From NCBI GenBank assembly GCA_016801885.1, contig CM028896.1, positions 186,001-250,000 of the forward strand: 64,000 nucleotides of DNA, read 5' to 3'. Position 1 is the stretch's first letter. Each line of letters opens with the position of its first letter. Made by a program: the position numbers and the translations under genes. This stretch comes from Toxotes chatareus (taxonomy: Eukaryota > Chordata > Actinopteri > Toxotidae). The notes beneath the pieces were generated by a model, which worked only from the letters and a program-made list of their open reading frames with translations, did no database searches and was not told where the DNA came from. Shown piece by piece: positions 47,266 through 59,420 of this stretch.

Positions 47266-50200
47266 CTGTGGAAAACAGACAGAGATGCATGTTAACATAC
47301 AGACATGCACACACACATACACAGAAACTCTGTGAGCATTCAGGGTGTACGTGAAAAATAGCCTGTGACACTAATAATGAAATAGGAGAAAAGAGTAAAT
47401 TAGAGGCACTGACATCAGTTAAACAAACTGATGTACAGAAAACACACTCAGTGATGGAAAGGAGGCACTGTGTGTGTGTGTGTCTGAATCTGTGTGTGTT
47501 GTTATACTACCCACTGCTGAATTATGGGAATGGGGATCACAGGGTCGTCCTGACCAGAACAGGACTTTCTGGGAAAATAGTAACTGTGTGTGTGTGTGTG
47601 TGTATGTGGAAGGGAGTGTGTTTTTGTACGTCTGAGTACGAGAAAGCAGAAGAGACAGTCAACATAATGAACCATGTGAAAATGCAGTTAAGTAAAACTG
47701 CAACAAAAAACCATAGAAATGTGTCTGCTGTTACAGTAAAACATGAAAATCACATGACAAACATCCAGTGGTGGAAAATACCAAAGCACAGTATTATTAA
47801 GTAACGTCCTTAAGTGAGATTTTGAAGCTCTTTAATAGTTTTTATAGTCCTGCCTGACTACATGTCATAAGGAAAATGAGCTGATAATCTTATACACACA
47901 GAAATACATGAAAACATAGACAGTGCTAATTGTGGTCAGAAACCCCACAGGAGCATAAGAGGAGTTTCTGACCACTTCTAGCATTATGTTTCCAAAAGTA
48001 GGTGTTTGTATCATGCACACGACACGACATACAGTATATACATGGACACGGGCGAAGTGATACACATCACTGCCACTGGTTTAATTCTCTTGTGCCGATC
48101 AATGGTTGCCAGAAGATGTAGCAATGCGTTAAAACAGGTAACCAAGAGGGAGACTTCTTACAAGTAAACACATGTGTAGATAACTCATGGTTTCAACTAT
48201 TTAAATAAGACTACAGCTCTACAGCCATATCAGCAGCTCTGGGAGGCTAACATGCGTACATCAGTTAGTAGAGACGGCATTTATAAAGAAAAGGAATGCC
48301 GTTTTCATGTGAACTTGAATGTATCTAGTGAGTTGCGGTCTGTTGTCTGTTTGCCTCATGGCTAAATGCGATATATTTAGAGAAAGAAATCATAAGACTC
48401 ATTGACTCAGCTGAGAGGAAGCACATATAATGCTGTGCTTTATTACAATGTGGTCAGCGATTAACCAAGAACTTTGATCTCTTCACAAAAAAAAAAATCA
48501 CTGCACCTCGGACAGTACAGTGAGAATCACCATTCACCAATAAAGACAGTACACTGACATCTGAAACACTCAGTCCTCACTACAACTCTTCTCACACTTA
48601 GGTTTGTATAAATAGCAGCTATTTCTGGTAATTAGAGTAGAAAAAGCAGCTTTGAATGGAAATTCACACTATTGTTGCATTAAATTAAAGTCAGTCAGTC
48701 TAGGAATATACTGTAAAAAAAAAAAAAGTACTGATCTGGTCCTTCCAAACGATCCCTTTTTTCCTTTATCTTTGTAACTACGTTACACCTTTCTTCCCTC
48801 TTTCTTTTGCTCTCACGCATTTAGCATCCATCAGACCTGAGACTGATGAAGCCCCCTGGATGTGTGAAGCTGGTGGGTGAGACAAGGGGAAGGAGTCGAG
48901 CTTATTGATCTGTCTTCACTGCAGGAAAACCAGGAATGTCAGTAGTGTGATCGGTCTGTCAGTCAGGATTCCCTGAGGGTAAACTAGTCAACAGCAGCTC
49001 GGTCAGCTGACGGCAGAGAACAGCACGACTCACAGTCATCCCAACGATGAAGAACAGAACAGAATAGAAAGTAGAGATTTATTTTATTCATTTACTTTTC
49101 CAAATCATTGTGACCACCTGAAATAGGTCACCTACAGAAAACTAATAAATAGGCCTAAATAGGCTTTATGGAGCCGTACTATTTTGGTTCTCACTGTTCT
49201 CATAGCTTCATTTTCAGCTGCAGCAGGCAGCAAACAAACAAACAAAAACTCTAAAAACCCACGGCCCACTACCAGCTCAGAATCAAACAGCAGACAGACA
49301 TGGTTAGAGAGTAGCTGGCAAACACAGAGGAGCACCACAGTGCTAAAGAGAGAGATATTTCCCTCGGGAGGTGGTAAAGACTGAAAAACAGAGCTAAAAG
49401 AGAGGCAATACTGGACTTAAATTCTGAGGGTGGCCAGAAGCATGACTCTGAATGAATACTAATGTCGCTCCATATCTGATAGATGTGTAAATAAGAAACT
49501 GTGGGCTAACAAGTACGCTGTTTCAACTTGAAAAGTGATTATATGTCAATGTTATTCACATTTACACTGACATTATATGTATATTTTGGTAAAAATATTG
49601 CTCTGAAGGGCAGAATAATGACTACTACAAATATACTAATACAACAGCCCGGCAGTAAATCCTACATTCATGAAGGTTATGATGTTCAGTTTTTGTAACA
49701 ACTATTCAAAGGGCGTTTATATGGTCATTTTGGAGGCAGCAGTTTGTGATGCTGCTGAACTGTGTGCAAATGTTTCTAATATTTAGTATAACATCTTTCA
49801 TGTATGAGCAGAATTAATTGCAGCACTGTTCAACGGCGCTGTATTAATCTTAACTAGGTCTACCAAATAAAGCAGGCACTGCTTGCACACGTAATAACAG
49901 AGTTGTATACACCATACAGCGACAAAGAGAATCATCGGTTCACAGCTCTGTCACACTCAGGTTGTAGAGGAAAGGTTTTCCCTGGTGCCTGCTCAACATT
50001 GTATCTCAATAACAAGCAAGAACAAAACCATAAAACACACAGCAACATTAAAAATGGATGAGCAATCACATACAATAAGAGGGGAAACAAACAGGAGAGA
50101 GAGGACAAACAAAGAAGAGGAGAGGGAAAAAGAGAGGACGGAGTCTACAACAATCTAGTCCTGCTGCACGGAGAGGAAATAACTTAAAAATGTGTTTGAC

Positions 50201-52861
50201 ACTGACATATCAGTGTCAGTATCAGAGCATCTATCAGGAAGCTGTGTTTTTCTATTGCTCCTCTGGTATCCTTCATATATGTGAGATAAAAAAAAAAAGA
50301 TATCGCTGCTTTCAGTTTGACTCAGCTACACAAACAGTTTGCAGCTCCAAAAACTACAGCACACTCATGCTGTTTTCAACACTTTGTTATTCTGGATCAC
50401 ACATCTAAAGTACTATTATCCTATTTCACTGTGAGTGCATGTGCAGTTGAACAAAGGCTCAGTAATCATCTCTTATACAGCAGCAAAACATAAATGTTTT
50501 ATTTCCTGATCTTATGAAACTATTTTCTAGCTCCCTATCACAGTATTTCTACATGTAATGGATGCCGTACAAAGTATAACACACCCATGTTGGGTTACTT
50601 TTACAATCAACAGGCTAAATCCCACACTGAATTACTGCATAAATCAATTCCAACACCAGAGAAATCTACACCTCCATGGAGGAGCATAAATCCACCTAAG
50701 TGTAATTTCCAGCATTCAGGGCTGTGCTGGGCTTAACACACACAGATTTATTGCACACTGCATTCAAGATTAAAAACAAAGCAAGAAGAAGAAGTATAGA
50801 TGATGTGGAGTCCTACAGCATGTTTGCTGCTATGATGTACAAATATGCTTGCATTACGAGATGAGAATTCAGATTTTCTGACCTTAGCCAGCTGGCTATG
50901 ACAGATCTCTGATTAGATCATGTAAAAGACTGAATGTCTTTTACATGATCTATTGTTTAATTCTGAGAGGACAGAGGTCTTGCTCATTCATGTCTTCAAA
51001 TGCAAATAACAAGAAGAAACAGACTGAGAAATACGTTTACGTTTATGCATGCATCGTTTTTTTTATTAATCTTTTGTACGAGTGCAGCTTCCAACACTAA
51101 CAGTGAAAAATACAAGAGGTATTATGCAAAGATTAAATGTATATTGCAGAAAAATGGGCTTTAAAACAATAAATAATAGTCAAAATTGGCAGAATGATGA
51201 TGAAAGGCATTAAAGGTGGATAATCACATGCTGTATGTCTCCCACATATAACCCCTCAAACTGCTGCTTAAAAACTTTGTTTCACAATTATCTACCACGT
51301 ATAAAAGGTCAGCAGACGTTTGTCAGAAATCTTTATGTTTGACTGTTGTGGCCTCTGCATCATTTTAAACAGATCAGACAACTGATTTGTTTTCCATCTG
51401 TCCTGTGGACTCTGCTGAGGGCATCTGATGTCATTACCAATCTATTTTCCAGAGTAAATGATCAATAACCGCTAAAATGGATGAAGATTGACCCTTGATT
51501 ATCTAATTTGTCCAGACGTCCTTCAGGTCTACGCCTCTGATTGCCCAAAACCTTTCAGCATTTCAGACCCACTTAGCAAAGCACATTCAAGAGGACACAG
51601 CAGAAGGATCAAAGCAGCTGGGGGACCTTGTGGGTACTGCTTTACAAAAAGTGAAATTTGAACTATTACTTATTCTTGTAGTTACATAAATAAGCCTTCC
51701 TCTGCGTGGGAATACAGATAAGGTTTAATCCACACATGGTGTGGCATATGTACAGTGTGTACTTGATAGTAAGGGCTCACTTATCTTGTAACTCTGCCTT
51801 CTGTCAAATGTTAAATTGGTTTTAAAGTGAGACCACAGAGTCTTACTGTGTTCGGGAGTCCACTGGCTTCTGGAGTCTGATCAGACAGACTGATGAGACA
51901 CTCGACTCAGGTGTACTGTATCTATTTATTTATACATCAGTGAGGCCCACCAGGGCTTCCTCGATCCCTCCTTAATCCCACAGCAGGAGGTGGGCTAACA
52001 CCTGTCCAGACAGCTCACACAGCTGGATCTGAAAGGTCAGCATGGAAATAGGAACACGGTGAGGCAGGAGAGGAGGGATGAGGAGGTCAAAGAGCAGGAA
52101 CTGGGCTTGTACTGCATGTTTATAGTAAAGCACTATCACTGGCAGGGTTGGGGTTAAGGTCATGGAACAGTCATGGATGAATATGGTTGGTTTCAAACAA
52201 ACAATAGTGGATCCATCCATACACTCCAGCCTCCTCCTAATGTGGATTTTGTCACACTGTTTTACAACTCCCATAACAATTACACACAATTTATTAAGAT
52301 TCACTCGTAGAAAAGTGAAAGGATGACAAAAGTCATCTGTATACTTCCTCTGGGAACCATGAATCTCTGCACAAACTTTTGTGCAAATCAATACTGCAGA
52401 GAGTTGAGATATTTCAGAGTAAAAGTGAAAGTCTGACTTGCTGGCAGAGCAGGAAGGAATTTCAGGGGATCACTAAGCTCCGTAGAAGCCATCCTCTGAG
52501 AACAATGAATGTCTTTACAACATTTTATGGCACTTAATCCAATGGTTCATCTTCAGAGCACATTCATGTCATAAGTTTTACTCTGCTTTGCACTCACAAT
52601 ATCTGGCCATGATCCAGAGGATGGAAGCAAACCCCACCTGACTGTTTGTAGGTGGATCACCCCTTTAAAGCAGTGTTCAGCAACCAAATTCACAACTGTC
52701 CCAAGAAAGCAGGACACCTCTCTAATAAACTGAAACATGGAATATTTTTAAATCACATGCAGATATTAAAAGATCAAATGTAAAAGGAAAGAGTGCTTAA
52801 AATGCCATTATTATTAACTTAAATTCAAGATATACTTGACCATTAAACAAGTCAATAAAAC
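47266..52861 (-). other. Upstream region or 5'-UTR intron of rab27b, no coding sequence seen
   Basis: The rab27b exon at 47265 begins with a splice acceptor, so at least one non-coding exon lies further right. Its position cannot be read here. The region contains TG-rich patches (47468-47498, 47586-47602) and a perfect palindrome at 50914-50952. The 139-residue minus-strand frame at 51972-52391 has no motif or splice context and is not called. Confidence 0.5.
50914..50952. repeat. Perfect 17-bp palindrome with 5-base loop
   Basis: TAGATCATGTAAAAGAC (50914-50930), loop TGAAT, GTCTTTTACATGATCTA (50936-50952), exact reverse complements. No flanking repeat or T-run explains it. Confidence 0.95.
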
Positions 52862-53672
52862 TAGGGATGCACCGAAATGAAAATTCTTGGCCGAAACCGA
52901 AAATGAGGAAACCAAAACACCGAAAGAAATTATTTTGCCAATTATTAGTACCATTGCATTTATGGCTATGACTGTGTACTAACCTCATTAAAATTACAAG
53001 GAATTGCGATTACATAAATTAATATGAATGTTTCAATGAATAAATCAATTTAAACAAGATCGTAAAATTAAACATGTTCTCTCATAAAAACTCAAAGTGC
53101 ATATAAGTGCATTTTAAAATTTTCGCTGTAGGCCGACAACACAATAGTGTATCAAAACAAAGATTGCCATGGCCCATGTGTTAACCGTAGGCCTCTAACA
53201 ACAACAAATGTACCGAGAGTTTCAGCGCTTTGAGTTTTAAACTTCCTTGCCTTTGAAAAAAAAAAAAACGTCCGCCTCAGACGGAGTGGGCGTACTCGGA
53301 GGGATTTTCCTTTTCAGCGCAGCGATCCTCTCATATTCAGCACAGCGATCGAGATGTTTGGCTTTCAGGTGTAAATTAAACCCGACGTGGAGAAATTATT
53401 TGCAGATGCGCCCCATCTTGAAATTTCGACAGTACGTTTTGCAAATCGCTAAACGTGTGTCTTTCTCAGATTTACTAAAACACGTCCACACCGCGGACAT
53501 GTTGACGCTTCCGGACACGCTCGTACCGGCCGCGGTTTCCTCTTGCGTCATCACAACATCCGGTTTCGGCCATGTTGTTTCGGTGATAAAAGTCTTTCGG
53601 CCGAAAACCGAAAATGCACTTTTCGGTGGCGAAAATGCACTTTTCGGTGGCCGAAAATTCGGTGCATCCCTA
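52862..53672 (-). mobile_element. Non-autonomous hAT transposon with BED-finger remnant
   Basis: The 15-bp ends TAGGGATGCACCGAA (left) and TTCGGTGCATCCCTA (right) are exact inverted repeats, and the 8-mer AATAAAAC flanks both sides. An 8-bp target duplication is the hAT hallmark. Subterminal TTTCGG/CCGAAAA words cluster at both ends, as transposase-binding sites do. On the minus strand an ATG at 53500 opens MSAVWTCFSKSEK, then CKTYCRNF, an in-frame TAA, and after it GFNLHLKAKH. This is the V-W-F / C..C / NL.HLK..H plan of a BED zinc finger, as found at the N-terminus of ZBED-type hAT transposases. The catalytic domain is absent, so the copy could move only with outside transposase. Confidence 0.88.
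53323..53500 (-). pseudogene. Decayed BED zinc-finger exon of a hAT transposase
   Basis: The finger has three instead of two residues between its cysteines, and a TAA separates the Cys pair from the NLHLKAKH helix. The frame is otherwise kept through ERIAALKRKIPP. It is inside the hAT element and is not a host gene. Confidence 0.65.
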
Positions 53673-56600
53673 AATAAAACAGACTACTCATGTCTTATTT
53701 CTTCAACTTAACTCTGATCAACTACACATAAGGACCAGTGGCTGAGCAGATTGTGTTTACAGTACTGCAGTAAAAACCTGTGACATTTCCATCTAAATCA
53801 ATATGTTCTGCTGTTCTCTGACGGTGGTTGCTTTAACACAGCAGTAACCGGGCTCACAGCATATCCACTTCATGAAATCATTTCCATTTGCCCTTCTTTG
53901 CTGCCACACAGGAAGTGATGGCTTTTAAGATTTCACGGTTTCTCTGCAGCACATAAGAATAATTCTGATGTTTTTTCTGTGCAGTGATACCCACCACAAC
54001 CACACAGATAAAGAAAAATGCTCTCCACCTACAGACACTCAAGCTACACAACTGAAGTGCAAAAGAACCCAAGAGCAAAGACAAAATGGCAAAAATAGAG
54101 ACTGAAAACACAAAGGAAGCACTAACAAGTCACACTTTAAAAAGCAATCTTCAAATTCCAAGTGCAAAGCTCTTCGTGTCCTGATAATATAATAAACAGA
54201 CCCTTTCAAGTGCAAGACCTTAATTCTATTATGCCCAGCCCCATGAAACCTGATCACATCGAAATCAGAACAGAACATTGTGGAATTTAAACTAATGTGG
54301 AGAGACACAACTGAGCATTGTGCTGCAACCTGCTGGTCTCATGACTCCAATAGTCCCTATGTTTTTTGTTTAAGCGTGTTACGTTTAATAGCTGAGGACT
54401 AGCGGACAACAAACAAACTGCTGAGATAGTTGTAATGTGAAGGGTTTAGGCGAAGAACTTTTTTCCCTATGCTGATTCTATCATTTTTTAGTATGCCTGC
54501 TCATTATGGCTTTTGAAGGGTGGTGTTAGATAGCAGCGCTTCTTTCTCTAACAAATATTATTTATTTAGAAAACATCCATTCTACTTTCCTCGGCTACTT
54601 TCTGGCCGACCCCTCTCCGCTCTGCCCCGTTCAGCACTTTTCTCTCACATTCTACTCAGCTCTTCTCTCCTTTTCCTCCAATCTACTTTGCCTTCATTGC
54701 TCACTGACTTGGAGGTCATGTGATCCATCAGCTGACTGAGTTTGTGGTCCTGCTGTTCGCCCCAGGACATGCGTGAAACACACAGTATCATTATCAGCTA
54801 GAGCACCCGCTCTGCTGTCTGGTGTCTACTGGGTCCTAAAGCAAAATGATGATGTGGCCTCACTGCTTGACTGCTGCAGTATATACACTGTCATGGTTTT
54901 ATCGCCATTACACATCACTGTTACACAACATTGTTACTTGTGGGTTTGCGCCTGTTTGTCAGCTTGTCTGTTTTCCTTTCATTTCATGGAAAAGAAGAAG
55001 AAAAGTACAGTTTTGTTGTGTTTTTTTTTTCACTTTAGATAAAACCTGAAGTCTACATACCAAGTTGAAGTATGTATATTATTACTACAATTTAATTCAA
55101 ATTAACTATTGTCTGGTTTACTGTCAAGAGCACATGGAGCTTCATGGTGTGTTGTTATACAGAAATGGTGATACAAATCTAAGCTATTAATTCTGCTGCT
55201 TCATTACTAATTTGTCCCATGTGGACTCTAAGCCTAAGGCAGAGAAACTGATCTAATTTCTCCACATGAGCAATAGTCTCATTGCAGTAATGGTTTCAAT
55301 TAAAAATCTCTAAAGCCTTGAAAAAAATACCAGTTTTGGTAAAGGTGATGCTTCTGTCCTTCATGAAATTGTCTCTAAATTTCTCATTGACATGCTTTTA
55401 AGCTGACAAAGCACAACGCTAATACTTATATCATCTTCTTCATATCATTGCTGAAGCTATATGATGTTTACACTGAGTGAAACATTCAATTGAGGATCAC
55501 CAATTTAAAATAGATTCTTACTTTCATGCCTGTCAGCTTTTTGCTTTGGCATTAATATCTTTATATCCAATTGCTACCTGGTGTCTGAGAGGAAATTGGA
55601 AATCATTTAACCTTTGACCCCTGTAACAGTAACTGGTTCCCCACCCTTCAATTTGGCCCCGAAGTCAACCCTTACAACCCTGGTGTGTTCAGAAGTGAAA
55701 GGGTGAGTGTGTGTGAGATGAGGAGCGAGTGAAAGATTTTTTCTTAAATCAAAGTATGTTTATATGTTTGTTTTCTGTCCTGAACCAGAGCAGAAAATAT
55801 AACTGCCATATCTTTACACTGATTAGTTTTACAGTTTACAGAAAAACACACCTTCTTTATCTATAAATAACTGAAGAACTAATATTAATTCAGATGTGCC
55901 AATGGATTAAAACTAATCATAACGTTTTTTTTTCAAATTCAGATTGTCTTCTTAAAATTCCCGTCAAGTGAAACAATCAGGCTGCTCAAACTTCTCTAGT
56001 TAAAATCAGACACCAAGATTAAAACTGTAAAATCTGCGCAACCAAGGATAAACAATCGAACCTGACCGGAATCAACCTGAGCTCTATCCAATCAGGTTAT
56101 CGTCTGTCCAGTCACGTGATCTAAGCGTCCTGTCTGAAGAGAGAAAAGTATCCTTCGTAGCCCTGATGTTCAAGTTGGCTAATATGTCACATGGCTGACT
56201 CATTAACACAGACACGGAGAGAAAAGGGGGATATGAGTGTAGCAAACAACTTCTCCCAAATCATATGAATTATTTCAGCTGTAAATTATGTTGTTTGACA
56301 CAAAAAATATAGATAGATGACTGCTTAACACTATTCAGAATTTTAAAGCCTTTATAAAACAACATTATGGAGAAAGTAGGCTTTGACAGAATAAACCAAA
56401 GCTATTTTATAAATACTGAGAAAATGAACATGGTATTTTTAAAACTGCAGAATGGTCCATTTTAACCTAAATAGGCCTAAACGTCTATTTTACATCAGAC
56501 AACACTCATTAAATTTATGTAACCATAAAATCTGTGTGTGCTGGATCTAATAATATTAAAAGAAAAACACCCCAGTTTCTGTTGACATATTCCTTTAGTG

Positions 56601-58739
56601 CCTCAAAATTTGGCCAAGAGCATGATTCCAGTATTTCATTGCCACAGGAGGTTTTACACACTAGAAACAAACATAGTCACGTGATTCTTATTTTTCAAAG
56701 TTGCGTTTTCATCATCATGCAGACAGGCCAAATATTTACCTTAGATTCTGCTCTGTTATAAATCATGAAAAGAGGAAATGCCTCAGATATGTGAGCAGAA
56801 CAGAGCACATGAACACTTTCTCTCACATCCAGTGAGCCTTGCAGCCAATTACAGTTTTCTAACATCTTACAAGTTTTAAATGACTTTGTTTAATTGACAC
56901 TGTTCACCCTCTTTAGTCAAACTAGTCTGAAGATCACGCTGTTCAAACAAAGTTAACTGGTTTTGCTTTATCTCCCACAAAGTACAAGGGGCTCCTGCCG
57001 CAGAGTGTTAGACTTTAAAGTCTAGTTCACAAGTCGCTTTAAAAAAAGAGTTCAGAGCAGTGAATGTGTGTGCTCTGGATGGTAATTAAACACACCAAAC
57101 ATCAAAGAGACTCAACCTGACTTGAGGACAAATTCAGCTGCAAATGTTCAATGTACTGGTTTTAACAACTGTTGGGTTTTCTTGAGTTGTCATATGTGTG
57201 GTAAAATCTGCTTTTAGGAAGGTTAATCAATTCATTGACCCCCAAAAAATTTAAATAAAACCAACAGGTATTAGTATGTTACTCAATATTATTTGGCTTC
57301 TCTGTACTGGCTGCTACTGAACACACTTTTTTAATGGCTCAGAAATATTTAATTCAACCAATTAATTAAATAGCCGCCCACATTACATTACTTTAACAGG
57401 AATAAATAGTGCATTTGATGGGGACTATTTTCAGGGGTGGATTAATACACATTTGGTGCTATACAATACGGTGACAGAGGATAAACGATCAAGTTTGTCT
57501 TTACAGCAGTACTGAGCAGAAATGTTGGTTTTGGTCTTTTCATGATTTTTGTCCACAGTAAGAAAAATGTATTTGACCTAGCCTCAAACTTTAAGGCTGC
57601 TGTTACTGCATAAAATATCTCAGTGATCCAGTATGAAGCCCTGGTCTCACAAGAAAGAGGTACAGCAAAGTTAATCCATTTGTACTCACAAAATAGTTGG
57701 TTTTAGAGGCTTGGTGATGCAGCTACTGTAGCTGGCGAGCTAAGTGCTAAAACACTAGCCAGACAGGGTAGGCAGCTTACATATATACATTTTTTTTAAA
57801 TTAAAGTTAAAAATGAAGTACAACTTAATGTAACAGGACAAACTATAGGGATCAGTGCTTGGTTTATAGGTACAAGCATTCACAGCTCCCTCAGGGCCCG
57901 TCAAAAAGAGGGGGCATTGGGGTGCAACATGGAAAGTCCTCATTAACGGCAGGAATTTAAATCCTGTTTTAGGCCACTGTGCCATCTTCAAATCTGTTTG
58001 AAGAGCACACAAGTTCGTTTTTATTCAACATTTGCAGTCAAAGCTGCAACTCTGCATCAGCCTCCCTCACAGTCCCAAATTCGTCTTCTTCTCTTTTCAG
58101 AGGAGCTCCTTGTTTGAGATGATGCTAAACAAAGTTTTCAAAAAAAAAAAAAAAAAAAGTCAAACTAATGCCTGATCAAAACACTAAGATGATCAAAGTC
58201 AGGTTTCCATAAAACAGGTTGTAGAAGAAAACAGCAGCCATAAGCCTCCTACTTTCCTTTAGAACATCACCACTATCATGAGACTGAGCATGAGAGAAAA
58301 TTCACGGCCAGCTCCCGTCCCCACTGGTCCGCTGCTCAGAGCCCAGACACAGAGCCGCCTGGATGATGCAGTAAAGTGTAACAACACACCAGCAGTTATC
58401 AACTTGCAGAAAAGGGTGTGATTGCATTCTACAGCCGCAGATGCACCGATCACATTTCTCTGTTAAAAACTTCAGCTTCCTGTCATCTGTTTTAGTCTAC
58501 ACATCTGTACGCAGTCCCTCCCCGTCTGTCCCAGTTCACCCTGCAGCCTGTCACATGCCTACAAAAGTCAGCAAACAGCTCTGAAATGCACTCGACAAAC
58601 TGGCCAAACAAAAAAACCCTGCTGAGAGTCTGTGAGTCCCCCTTACCTCTCACTGGCTCCTCTGCTGAATCAACAGTGTGAGATCCTGAGGGAGATACGA
58701 GGCGTCCAGAGCAGCTGACTGGCAGCCCTGCATCTACAT
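53673..58739. other. Non-coding sequence, nothing specific seen
   Basis: Unique-looking AT-rich DNA with short A or T runs (55021, 58139). The open frames (up to 89 residues) lack splice signals or motifs. A regulatory role or a rab27b 5' non-coding exon here cannot be excluded. Confidence 0.5.
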
Positions 58740-59420
58740 CCACCGACTGTCTGACTGACTGACTGAGTGGGAGGCTGGATCACTGGATGACTGACTACCA
58801 TTCAGCTGGAGGCAGCAGAACAGAAAGTCACTCCCCTCACCGACCAGCTGACTAGCTGCAGGGATGGAGGGATGACTCTGGCTTGCTGTTGTTGTCTTGG
58901 TGGTTAACTTGCTGACCGACCGACCGACTAAACAAAAAGTAACCACATAAAACTGATAAACTGACTACTGAGTGACTCACTAGTTCACTTAATGATTGAC
59001 TCACTTACTGAATCACTAACCATCAACTAAAATAAGAAAAACTGACCAGCTGACTAACTAAACTTATTGAATTATTAACTGGTTAAATGACTAACCTGCC
59101 AACAAACTACCAGATGGACTAACTGACCAACTAACCAACTAAGTGACTGACTATCCACATTTATATCTGAATAACCAACTAACTGGCTTATTGCCTGGCT
59201 ACCCGAATTAGTAAGCAAATGGATGAATGAATAATGGTTAACTAACTGACAAATTGACTGAGCAACTAACTACAAGTTTTACTACATGACCAACTGCCTG
59301 ACTGACTGATTAGTTCACTGTGTCTAAGAAACTGATTTCCTGACTAAAAGTTTTAACCAGTAGCTGACTGGTTGTCTTACTGGCTGAACAGCTGGCTGAC
59401 TGGTTACCTGGCTGACTGCT
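58740..59420. repeat. Decayed tetranucleotide repeat tract (CTGA/CTAA type)
   Basis: Words such as CTGACTGACTGACTGA, GACCGACCGACCGACT, CTAACTAACT and CTGACCAACTAACCAACTAA fill about 680 bases with 4-base periodicity and many substitutions. It looks like an old (CTGA)n microsatellite spreading and eroding. A pyrimidine-rich stretch follows at 59455-59535. Confidence 0.7.

Noticed and set aside
51972..52391. 139-residue minus-strand frame
   Set aside because: No recognisable motif, no splice signals or promoter, and composition like the surrounding non-coding DNA. A frame of this length can occur by chance in 64 kb.
53247..53711. 154-residue plus-strand frame
   Set aside because: It is antisense to the hAT element and its BED-finger remnant, and its ends lie in the terminal repeat.
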